DNA of 64,000 nucleotides. It comes from Nocardia mexicana NBRC 108244. Lineage in GTDB: Bacteria; Actinomycetota; Actinomycetes; Mycobacteriales; Mycobacteriaceae. The DNA lies in the NCBI RefSeq assembly GCF_001613165.1, contig NZ_BDBV01000074.1, forward strand, positions 1 through 64,000, in the 5' to 3' direction. A model generated the notes under the pieces. That model was given only the letters and a program-made list of their open reading frames with translations, was not told where the DNA came from and searched no databases. This document shows, piece after piece, positions 8,467 to 15,600 of this stretch (position 1 is its first letter; every line of letters begins with the position of its first letter). Made by a program: the position numbers and the translations under genes.

Positions 8467-8486
8467 AACTTACTCCAGAGTAAGTT
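8467..8486. promoter_or_regulatory. Palindromic operator between fabG4 and fadA2 (copy 2)
   Basis: The arms are AACTTACT and AGTAAGTT, perfectly complementary, around CCAG. It shares CGAACTTAC and AGTAAG with the site in front of the TetR gene at 3060-3079. It lies about midway between the divergent GTG starts at 8360 and 8590, so one bound dimer could control both transcripts. Confidence 0.7.
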
Positions 8487-8589
8487 TAATGTAAACCGAC
8501 AGCGTAGGGGCATCGGTGCGGAGCCGACTTTCGGCCACGCCCGAGCGCCGAACATCCGACGAGAACAAATCCGACGAGTGGAGACTCGA

Positions 8590-9930
8590 GTGACTACCAA
8601 AGCCCGTTCGGCGAAGGCCGCCGCTTCGAACAGCAGCGGGGCCAAGAACACCAAGCAGACCCGCCCCGTCGCGGTCCTCGGCGGCAATCGGATTCCGTTC
8701 GCCCGCTCCGACGGCAAGTACGCGCACGCCTCCAACCAGGATATGTTCACCGCCGCGCTGAACGGCCTGGTCAGCCGCTACGGCCTGCAGGGCGAGCGGC
8801 TGGGCATGGTGGTCGGCGGCGCGGTGCTCAAGCGCGTCGGCGAGCACGGCATGATCCGCGAGAGCGTGCTCGGCAGCGAGCTGTCGCCCTACACCCCGGC
8901 ACACGACCTGCAGCTGGCCTGCGGCACCGGCCTGCAGTCGATCGTCACCGTCGGCGACGCGATCGCGCTGGGCCGCATCGATGCGGGCGTGGGCGGCGGC
9001 ACCGACACCACCTCGGACGCGCCGATCGGCGTGAGCGAGCCCATGCGCGAGTGGATGCTCGACGCCAACCGCGCCAAGAAGAACTCCGACTACGTGAAGC
9101 TGGTCGGCCGGCTGCGTCCCTCGATGGTGGGCATCGAGATCCCGCGCAACGCCGAGCCGCGCACCGGCCTGTCGATGGGTGACCACGCCGCCATCACCGC
9201 CAAGGAGTTCGGCATCGCCCGCGAGGCGCAGGACGAGCTGGCCTACCTGTCGCACCGCAATATGGCCGCCGCCTACGACCGCGGCTTCTTCGACGACCTG
9301 ATCACCCCGTTCCTGGGCCTGACCCGCGACGACAACCTGCGCCCGGGCTCGACCATCGAGAAGCTGTCGACGCTGAAGCCGGTGTTCGGCAACAAGCTCG
9401 GCGACGCGACCATGACCGCGGGCAACTCCACCCCGCTCACCGACGGCGCGTCCGCGGTGCTGCTGGGCAGCGAGGAGTGGGCCGCCGAGCGCAACCTGAA
9501 GCCGCTGGCCTACCTGGTCGACAGCGAGGTCGGCGCGGTCGACTACGTGTGGGGCCCGGACGGCCTGCTGATGGCGCCGACCTACGCGGTGCCGCGCCTG
9601 CTGGCCCGCAACGGCCTGACCCTGCAGGACTTCGACTACTACGAGATCCACGAGGCCTTCGCCTCCGTGGTGCTCGCGACCCTGCAGGCCTGGGAGTCCG
9701 ACCAGTACTGCAAGGAGCGGCTCGGCCTGGACGGCGCGCTCGGCTCGATCGACCGCAGCAAGCTCAACGTCAACGGCTCCTCGCTGGCCGCGGGCCACCC
9801 CTTCGCCGCGACCGGCGGCCGCATCATCGCCTCGACCGCCAAGCAGCTGGCGGAGAAGGGCTCCGGCCGCGCCCTGATCTCCATCTGCGCCGCAGGCGGC
9901 CAGGGCGTAGTGGCAATCCTGGAGCGCTGA
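8590..9930 (+). CDS. fadA2: Acetyl-CoA acyltransferase (thiolase), FadA2-like
   Basis: The 446-residue thiolase contains all active-site elements. Nucleophilic Cys111 lies in LACGTGLQS, an active-site His in YEIHEAFAS, His403 in AAGHPFAATG and the second Cys433 in CAAGGQG. The N-terminal 30 residues are Lys/Ala/Ser-rich and probably disordered. I use the GTG at 8590, which has GGAGA upstream; the longer frame crosses the operator. With FabG4 and HtdX it provides three of the four steps of a two-carbon acyl extension or degradation cycle, and the shared operator supports joint regulation. A stem-loop terminator follows the stop. Confidence 0.93.
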   Translation: MTTKARSAKAAASNSSGAKNTKQTRPVAVLGGNRIPFARSDGKYAHASNQDMFTAALNGLVSRYGLQGERLGMVVGGAVLKRVGEHGMIRESVLGSELSPYTPAHDLQLACGTGLQSIVTVGDAIALGRIDAGVGGGTDTTSDAPIGVSEPMREWMLDANRAKKNSDYVKLVGRLRPSMVGIEIPRNAEPRTGLSMGDHAAITAKEFGIAREAQDELAYLSHRNMAAAYDRGFFDDLITPFLGLTRDDNLRPGSTIEKLSTLKPVFGNKLGDATMTAGNSTPLTDGASAVLLGSEEWAAERNLKPLAYLVDSEVGAVDYVWGPDGLLMAPTYAVPRLLARNGLTLQDFDYYEIHEAFASVVLATLQAWESDQYCKERLGLDGALGSIDRSKLNVNGSSLAAGHPFAATGGRIIASTAKQLAEKGSGRALISICAAGGQGVVAILER

Positions 9931-9935
9931 GTCTC

Positions 9936-9982
9936 GAAGGGCGGTGCCCGGTTCGTGAACCACGAACCGGGTGCCGCCCTTC
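9936..9982 (+). terminator. Strong stem-loop terminator after fadA2
   Basis: Two 22-base arms (starting GAAGGGCGG and ending CCGCCCTTC) pair with only two mismatches around a three-base loop. TTGT follows. It begins 6 bases after the fadA2 stop codon. Confidence 0.85.
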
Positions 9983-10051
9983 TTGTACGAAAGGGCCATC
10001 CATCCGGCCTCGTGCCTGCCTCGAATCTCAGTGGTGCATTATCGTGAAATC

Positions 10052-10258
10052 GTGAGCGCTGAGCGTGACGAACTGAAGCGCCTGGTGGAAGAGCTTCCTG
10101 AAGACCAGGTGCCGCAGGTGCTGGCGGACGTCCGTAGGCATCTGCACGTTGCCACGGAGCGCACGTGGCCCCCTGCGTGGTTCGGCAGTGCGGAGGGGGA
10201 CGGTACGGCTTACGGCGCGCGAAGCGAGGAGCTGCTGCGCGACGGCTTCGGCCACTGA
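10052..10258 (+). CDS. Putative VapB-type antitoxin
   Basis: This is a small 68-residue protein, VSAERDELKRLVEELPEDQVPQVLADVRRHL at its start, then a Trp/Gly-containing acidic tail ending ELLRDGFGH. Its stop lies two bases before the PIN toxin gene, the usual antitoxin-toxin order. The N-terminal helix-rich segment could be the DNA-binding part and the C-terminal tail the toxin-wrapping part. The start is uncertain: in-frame GTG codons occur at 10031, 10034 and 10052, and none has a clear ribosome-binding site. M. tuberculosis carries vapBC24 in the corresponding neighbourhood (Rv0239-Rv0240), which supports the assignment. I call it mainly from position. Confidence 0.7.
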   Translation: MSAERDELKRLVEELPEDQVPQVLADVRRHLHVATERTWPPAWFGSAEGDGTAYGARSEELLRDGFGH

Positions 10259-10260
10259 AA

Positions 10261-10680
10261 ATGATCGTTTGCGATACCGGCCCGCTGGTCGCCGCGGCAT
10301 TCACGAAAGATCCCGACTACCACGCCTGCGCTGAACTTTTTACAAGCCTGCATCTGGCGAATCGGCCGATGCTCGTGCCAACTCCGGTACTTGGAGAGGT
10401 CGGCTACCTTCTCGGAAATCTGGCCGGTCCGCGAACCGAGGCCGCACTCCTCAGGTCGCTGGCGGCCGGAGATTTCACCGCGCTGGACCCGATCGGCGAG
10501 GATTACCGACGCACTGCGGAACTGGTCGAAAAGTACGCGGACCTTCCACTCGGAACGTGTGATGCGATCGTCATCGCGGTCGCGGAGCGATTGGGGATCA
10601 CCGAGGTAGCAACCCTCGACCACCGGCACTTCACAGTTGTAAGACCTCGGCACGTGCAGGCGCTGACACTGTTGCCCTGA
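10261..10680 (+). CDS. vapC: VapC-type PIN-domain ribonuclease toxin
   Basis: The 139-residue PIN-domain protein has the full acidic quartet expected of a metal-dependent ribonuclease: Asp5 in IVCDTGPLV, Glu46 in VLGEVGYLL, Asp101 in GTCDAIVIAVAERLG and Asp120 in VATLDHRHF. VapC toxins cleave specific tRNAs or rRNA when their antitoxin is degraded. The gene starts two bases after the antitoxin stop, so both are made from one transcript. It looks intact and probably active. No integrase or tRNA gene lies nearby, and its placement after fadA2 rather than before htdX differs from M. tuberculosis. Confidence 0.9.
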   Translation: MIVCDTGPLVAAAFTKDPDYHACAELFTSLHLANRPMLVPTPVLGEVGYLLGNLAGPRTEAALLRSLAAGDFTALDPIGEDYRRTAELVEKYADLPLGTCDAIVIAVAERLGITEVATLDHRHFTVVRPRHVQALTLLP

Positions 10681-10734
10681 CGAGGGGCCGGATTGGGACG
10701 CCGTCGAGATCGCACGGACAAGCCCGTGGGCTGA

Positions 10735-11208
10735 TCAGCAGAGGGTGCCGCCGTTCATGGTGCCGGGGGTTGTTCCCGGGGGGCAGGCCAGTTGGCGGTT
10801 CTGCCGGTCCTGGTCGCGCTGCCACTGCTGGCGCTGCCAGTAATCGTCCTGCTCGCGGTTCCACTCATCCTGCTGTTGACGCTGCCACAGGGTCTGCGCC
10901 TGGGCATTCCACAGGATCGGGTGTGCGCCGGGGCCGCAGTCCTCGACGAACTGCTGGGTGGAGTTGGGCTCGAGGGTGTAGGTGGACCAGAAGATGCGCA
11001 GGTTGGTGCACAGCGCCTGCATGTATCCGGAGGCCGGGGCATCGTCGTCGTTGCCGCATGTCGTCACCATCCGGCTGTCCTCGGGCTGTGCGCCGCAGCC
11101 GGCCAGCCCGAAGGGACGCGCCGATGACGATCCGGCGCCCAGGGCCACGCCCGCTCCCAGAACGATCGCCGTGGCGGCGAGACATGCCGATATCGGACGT
11201 AGATTCAT
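10735..11208 (-). CDS. Secreted Gln/Trp-rich protein of unknown function
   Basis: The 157-residue protein has a signal peptide (MNLRPISACLAATAIVLGAG, cleavage near residue 26-31). Its mature part contains six cysteines, suggesting disulphides. The remarkable segment is a polar stretch around residues 108-140 built from repeats of WQRQQ and related words (WQRQQQDEWNREQ, YWQRQQWQRDQ), which could form an amphipathic helix. The ATG at 11208 has GGGG five bases upstream. It is convergent with the VapBC pair and stands alone. I know no family for it. Confidence 0.7.
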   Translation of the reverse strand: MNLRPISACLAATAIVLGAGVALGAGSSSARPFGLAGCGAQPEDSRMVTTCGNDDDAPASGYMQALCTNLRIFWSTYTLEPNSTQQFVEDCGPGAHPILWNAQAQTLWQRQQQDEWNREQDDYWQRQQWQRDQDRQNRQLACPPGTTPGTMNGGTLC

Positions 11209-11348
11209 GGATCCCCCTCGTGTCAGTGCGGCACCGAACAGGCAGAGCCTGGCACACACGAGCGCGGCATGTCAACGGACCTTCACCTGGAATAGGCAGT
11301 GGCGCTTGAGATCTGGCTTATCAGCGCCGTACCGCGGCTCGCCCGCAC

Positions 11349-12686
11349 TCATCCGCACACCACGTGCTGGCGGGCCAGGTCGAAGGTGCGGCGGGCGAGG
11401 TCGGAGACGCTCAGGCCGTCGCAGCCGGAGACGGCGCTGCGCAGGTGGTCGTGCAGGGGCGCGGTCCACCGGTCGGGTATCGCCTCGGCGCCCAGCAGTA
11501 CCCCGGCCACGGAACCGGCCGTGGCGCCGTTGGAGTCGGTATCCCAGCCGCCCTGCACGGTGAGCGCCACGGTTCTGGTGAAATCTCCTTCGCCCCAGAG
11601 CAATCCGCACGCCACGAGGCAGGCGTTACCGATGGCGTGCACCCAGTTGTAATGCCCGTGCCGGGTGTGCACCGACTGCATCGCCGACTCCCAGTCGATG
11701 CCGCGCCGGTGGTCCTCGATCACCTGGGACAGCGCGACGGCGAGTCGGGAGCGCTCCGGAATCACCTGCTGCGCAAGGGTTATCGCGGCGGCCGGATCGG
11801 AGGCGGTGAAGGCGGCGGATACCAGCGCGGCGGCCCACATCGCCGCCCAGATCCCGTTGCCGGTATGCGAGATCGAGGCATCCCGGGCGGCCAGCGCGGC
11901 CGCCCGCACCGGGTCGTCCGGGCAGACGTAGCCGTAGATGTCGGCGCGAATCATCGCCCCGATCCATTCGCGGTAGGGATTGCGGTGCCGGGCCGTCGCC
12001 GGCGGTTGCCAGCCGTCGATGAGATTGCGGTAAGCGACCCGCTCGGCGGTGTAGGTCTGCAGGAACGGCAGGCGCGCCAGCCATTCGGTGGCGACCTCGG
12101 CGGCGGTGAACTCGGCGCCGCAGTGCTCCAGCAGGTGCAGGCCGAGGACGGTGTAGTCGAGGTCGTCGTCGCGCGGGCAGCCGTCGATGCGGCCCAGGGT
12201 GGACTCCGGCCAACTGCGCTGCAGCCGGTAGCCGTCCGGCATCGGATCGAGCACCGGCACGTAATCGGTCAGCGGATAGGCGTCGGCGCGTTCCAGATAG
12301 GAGCGAATCAGCTGCGGGGTCCAGTGGAATCCGTTTTCCAGCGGCTTACCGAGCGTGCAGCCGACACACCGGCCCAGCCAGCCTCCGAGAATGCGATCGT
12401 AGAGCCTGTTCCCCGACTGCGACGGGCTCGGAATTTGTTGCGGTGTAGCAGCTTCCCCGATTTCGTCGTACGGCCACGCCGGATCGCGCGGCGCCGATTC
12501 GACGCGATCGAGCAGCTGCCAGCACGCCGCGGGATTGGGGGTCGGGGTGTGGGTGAGATCGCGGACTTCCTCCGCGAAATCGTCGACGATATAACCTGAT
12601 TCGCTCCGCTGCAGCCATTCGAAATAGAGCAGGGCGCGCGGATCCCCTTCGGGATGGCCGAAGAAGGCCGATTCGATCGGTTCCAT
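11349..12686 (-). CDS. ADP-ribosylglycohydrolase (DraG-like)
   Basis: The 445-residue protein is longer than a typical DraG (about 300). Residues 1-90 form an extra N-terminal region. The ADP-ribosylglycohydrolase fold begins at RILGGWLGRCVGCTLGKPLE. The metal-binding motifs are clear: PRDDDLDYTV near residue 170 and GGWDTDSNGATAGSVAG near residue 390 hold the acidic residues that bind two metal ions. SISHTGNGIWAAMWAAA is also family-typical. Such enzymes remove ADP-ribose from proteins or small molecules. It begins 6 bases after the stop of a 152-residue gene of unknown function, so the two form an operon. Confidence 0.85.
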   Translation of the reverse strand: MEPIESAFFGHPEGDPRALLYFEWLQRSESGYIVDDFAEEVRDLTHTPTPNPAACWQLLDRVESAPRDPAWPYDEIGEAATPQQIPSPSQSGNRLYDRILGGWLGRCVGCTLGKPLENGFHWTPQLIRSYLERADAYPLTDYVPVLDPMPDGYRLQRSWPESTLGRIDGCPRDDDLDYTVLGLHLLEHCGAEFTAAEVATEWLARLPFLQTYTAERVAYRNLIDGWQPPATARHRNPYREWIGAMIRADIYGYVCPDDPVRAAALAARDASISHTGNGIWAAMWAAALVSAAFTASDPAAAITLAQQVIPERSRLAVALSQVIEDHRRGIDWESAMQSVHTRHGHYNWVHAIGNACLVACGLLWGEGDFTRTVALTVQGGWDTDSNGATAGSVAGVLLGAEAIPDRWTAPLHDHLRSAVSGCDGLSVSDLARRTFDLARQHVVCG

Positions 12687-12692
12687 GATCTT

Positions 12693-13151
12693 TCACAGGA
12701 TCGTGGTGACCACCGCGACGACCTCCGACAGCAACGGCAGCGACTCGTCCCGCTGTGGCGCACGCGCCCACCAGCGTCCCTCGTGGGTGTGCCGGCCGAA
12801 GCCGGTGGGCAGGATGACGTTGCTGCGATGCGGGCCGATGTCCACGCCGTGGCGCTCCAGTTGGACGGTACATTCCAGAGAGGGATACCCATCGAAGACC
12901 GCGAGGAACGTCCGGCGGGCCGGTCGGTCGCGCACCAGCACCGGGCCCGGTATCCCGCGCACCGTCAGTTCGCCGAGAATCAGCGCGCCCAGCGGTTCGG
13001 GGGTGTTCACCGCGGCAATCGAGTCGAGCAGGGGTAGTACGACGAACCCGGGCGAGGTGACATGCACGCGCGGCAGTCCGAACAGCGACCTATACGCCTG
13101 TGCCCAATCCTGAGGAGTGGCAAGTTCTTCCAACCGCAAGATCAACCTCAT
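12693..13151 (-). CDS. Conserved-looking small protein upstream of the ADP-ribosylglycohydrolase
   Basis: This gives 152 residues beginning MRLILRLEELATPQDWAQAYRSLFG. No signal peptide or membrane segment is visible. The middle (GALILGELTVRGIPGPVLVRDRPARRTFLAVF) and the end (NVILPTGFGRHTHEGRWWARAP...LPLLSEVVAVV) have the rhythm of short streptomycete proteins annotated as bifunctional DNA primase/polymerase N-terminal-like. That resemblance is from memory and weak. Its stop is 6 bases from the next start, so it is cotranscribed with the ADP-ribosylglycohydrolase and may work with it. I do not assign a function. Confidence 0.6.
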   Translation of the reverse strand: MRLILRLEELATPQDWAQAYRSLFGLPRVHVTSPGFVVLPLLDSIAAVNTPEPLGALILGELTVRGIPGPVLVRDRPARRTFLAVFDGYPSLECTVQLERHGVDIGPHRSNVILPTGFGRHTHEGRWWARAPQRDESLPLLSEVVAVVTTIL

Positions 13152-13486
13152 TCGGTTCGATACCCGGCCCCGGCAACCGGTAACGGTCGTGGGATCTTCC
13201 AGTGAAGACCGAAAAGCGGGGCGGGATCAGTGGTTTCGGTGAATCATGCGCAAATTGTCAGATACGGCTGCATAGAGGGGTTATAGCGAACGAACGGTTT
13301 GAAATCCTTGTGCCACAAACTGTTCGGTACGAATAGGTCGGCCGCGGCGCGCAACGGACCGGTCGAACGATCACAATCCCCCCGGAAAACATCCCGCAAA
13401 AGCATCCTCGACATCCGCGTTTCGGGAGGTCCGGCGGGGTACTCTCGCTGGCATAGGCCGAGGCACCGGAACCCGGGAGGTTCGCT
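13152..13486. other. Divergent intergenic region, no gene seen
   Basis: This lies between the leftward 152-residue gene and the rightward universal stress protein gene. It has locally lower GC content and probably holds two promoters. I found no convincing palindrome and no coding frame with a ribosome-binding site. Confidence 0.45.
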
Positions 13487-13972
13487 ATGCCCTGCGACAC
13501 GATGCTCATTGCCTACGACGGCTCCGAGAACGCGAAGCGGGCCGTCGAGTACGCGGGCCGGTTCCTGTCCGCGACCAGAGCGGTGGTGCTCACCGCCTGG
13601 GAGCCGATGGTGCGCCAGGCCGCGCGAATGTCGGGGCTCTCGGGGGTGATGCAACCCGAATGGCTACCCGACGAGGAGATCGAGGACGTCGCCTACGTCG
13701 ACGCCAAGCACATCAACGCCGAGGGCGTCCGGCTGGCCAAGCTGTCCGGGCTCAACGCCGAGGCGCGCACCGCCGAATGCACCTCCACGATCTGGAACGC
13801 GATCGTCGACGTCGCCGACGAACTGAACGTCGACATCATCGTGGCCGGCACCCGCGGCGCCACCGGCATCCGGGCGCTGATGCATTCCAGCGTCGCCGAG
13901 GCGGTGCTCAAACACTGCCACCGCCCGATCCTGCTGGTCCCCCCGGGCAAGGACCCGGCCGACTCGCAGTAG
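13487..13972 (+). CDS. Universal stress protein (single UspA domain)
   Basis: The 161-residue protein is one UspA domain. It opens with the strand MLIAYDGSENAKRAVEYAGRF, containing the Asp that contacts adenine-ribose, and closes with VAGTRGATGIRALMHSSVAEAVLKHCHRPILLV. That segment is the G-x2-G-x9-G-S/T ATP-binding motif. An ATP-binding rather than purely structural Usp is therefore expected. The start has GGGAGG nine bases upstream. It is followed 108 bases later by the isochorismate synthase gene in the same direction. Its role is probably stress or dormancy adaptation in the cytoplasm. Confidence 0.9.
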   Translation: MPCDTMLIAYDGSENAKRAVEYAGRFLSATRAVVLTAWEPMVRQAARMSGLSGVMQPEWLPDEEIEDVAYVDAKHINAEGVRLAKLSGLNAEARTAECTSTIWNAIVDVADELNVDIIVAGTRGATGIRALMHSSVAEAVLKHCHRPILLVPPGKDPADSQ

Positions 13973-14080
13973 GCGCCCCGCTCCCGCGCACCGTCCGGGG
14001 ACAGGTGCCGGTGACCACAGTGAGACCTCCATCGCTTCTCCCGGGGCATCTCGGATACCGCGGACTATGGTCGAGGAGTC

Positions 14081-15172
14081 ATGGACGGTTTCCTGCTCGC
14101 TCAGCCCGGGGGTGTGGTGCGCACCAGCGGCACCCGGCGCACCTTCGACGATGCGCGCCGAGCGGCGGAGGCACTGCACGACGGTGCCGGACTGATCGTC
14201 GGAGCGCTGGCGTTCGACCCGCGCACACCCGCGGCGCTGTGCGAACCCGAGCGAGCCGAACACACCGCGGGACCGTGGCGCCCCGCGGCGCTGCCGGAGC
14301 TGCCGCCGGTCCGGGTGATCACCGAACTACCCAGCGCCGCAGAACATATCGCGCGGGTGACGAAACTGGTCGAACAGCTGTCGGACGCCGCCCAGCCGCT
14401 GCGCAAGGTGGTGGCCGCGCGATCCCTGCTCGCCGAGGCCGAGGCCCCCTTGGACCCCACGGTGGTGGCCGGTCACCTGCTGGCCCGGCATCCGCGCGCG
14501 AACGTTTTCGCCGTGGATCTGACCCCCGCCGGGCGATCCGGCGCCACCCTGGTCGGCGCCACCCCCGAGGTGCTGGTCGCCCGCCACGGCGACGTCGTGA
14601 CACTGCGCCCGCTGGCCGGTACGGCACCGCGCGATCGGGATCCGGACATCGATGCCGAGCGGTCGCGGGAACTGCTGTCCAGCACCAAGAATCGCGCCGA
14701 GCACGCCTTCGTCATCGACTGGATCCGGGAGCGGCTCGCCCCGGTGTGCCGTGAACTGGACGTCCCCGACGGGCCGGAGCTGATCAATACAACCGAGGTC
14801 TGGCACCTCGCCACGCCCATCCGCGGCCTCCTGCGCGACCCCGGCACCACCGCGCTGGACCTGGCGATGCGGCTGCACCCCACGCCCGCCGTCTGCGGCA
14901 CCCCCACCGATCTGGCGCTGGAGACCATCACCGAGACGGAAGAGGATCGCGGCTTCTACGGTGGCGCGGTCGGCTGGTGCGACGCCCGCGGCGACGGCGA
15001 ATGGGTGGTCGCGATCCGCTGCGCCGAGCTGTCCGCCGACGGCCGCACCATCCGCGCCTTCGGCGGCGGCGGCATCGTCGCGGCCTCCGACCCGGCCACC
15101 GAACTCGACGAGACCACGGCCAAGCTGCGCACTCTGCTCGGCGGCCTGCACTGCGAAATGCCCGGCCACTGA
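14081..15172 (+). CDS. entC: Isochorismate synthase
   Basis: The 363-residue protein belongs to the chorismate-utilising enzyme family. The C-terminal catalytic domain shows KVVAARS (general-base Lys region), TLRPLAGTAPRDRD, SSTKNRAEHAFVIDWIRE, HPTPAVCGTP and the Mg-binding ETEEDRGFYGGAVGW, then GGGGIVAASDPATELDETTAK. These mark an isochorismate synthase more than anthranilate or aminodeoxychorismate synthase. It converts chorismate to isochorismate for salicylate-type siderophores or menaquinone. No siderophore or menaquinone gene adjoins it, and I see no iron box in its 108-base upstream gap, so the pathway is undecided. Gene symbol by similarity to mycobacterial EntC. Confidence 0.85.
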   Translation: MDGFLLAQPGGVVRTSGTRRTFDDARRAAEALHDGAGLIVGALAFDPRTPAALCEPERAEHTAGPWRPAALPELPPVRVITELPSAAEHIARVTKLVEQLSDAAQPLRKVVAARSLLAEAEAPLDPTVVAGHLLARHPRANVFAVDLTPAGRSGATLVGATPEVLVARHGDVVTLRPLAGTAPRDRDPDIDAERSRELLSSTKNRAEHAFVIDWIRERLAPVCRELDVPDGPELINTTEVWHLATPIRGLLRDPGTTALDLAMRLHPTPAVCGTPTDLALETITETEEDRGFYGGAVGWCDARGDGEWVVAIRCAELSADGRTIRAFGGGGIVAASDPATELDETTAKLRTLLGGLHCEMPGH

Positions 15173-15429
15173 TCACGGGCCGCCCGAACCGGCACGCGCG
15201 CCACCACGGACCGGACCCGGTCTACGCGGACACAATTCACCTTCCCGAAGCACATAGCGCCATCTGATTACGGCTTGTGTCCGGCGACGCCGGGCAGCGC
15301 CGCCGACACGTCCCGGCGGACCTCCCGGGCATCGGTCCCCGTCCCATTCACCCGCGCCCGTCGCCGCACACAGCTCGATGTTGTAGGTTGACTCGGAACA
15401 CGCCTGCGTCGATGTATGGGAGTCCCGCG

Positions 15430-15600
15430 ATGAAGTTTGCCGTCCCTGGTGCTGCGAGCGCCGTCGCCGGAGCGCTGCTCGGCGTCGTCGCCGTGTTCGT
15501 CATCACGACGGCGATGGCGCAGAACTCGCGACCCGAGGTCGACCGCAGCGGCGACGCGTCGTCGTCGCTGCTGAACAACGTTGAGTACGGCTCTCGCTGA
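15430..15600 (+). CDS. DUF2613 small membrane protein (Rv0236A-like)
   Basis: This 56-residue protein, MKFAVPGAASAVAGALLGVVAVFVITTAMAQ, has one hydrophobic segment (about residues 7-28) followed by a short polar tail ending in NNVEYGSR. Size, sequence and position directly before aftD match the mycobacterial Rv0236A/DUF2613 family. Its last 20 bases overlap the aftD start, so translation of the two is probably coupled. A role in the AftD membrane complex is plausible from this fixed pairing but is not shown. Confidence 0.85.
   Translation: MKFAVPGAASAVAGALLGVVAVFVITTAMAQNSRPEVDRSGDASSSLLNNVEYGSR

Noticed and set aside
10052..10680. VapBC pair as part of a mobile island
   Set aside because: No integrase, transposase, direct repeats or tRNA gene is seen nearby, and the mycobacterial neighbourhood also carries such a pair.
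13973..14080. Iron box before the isochorismate synthase gene
   Set aside because: I looked for a TTAGGTTAG-like element because the product may feed siderophore synthesis, and found none in this gap.
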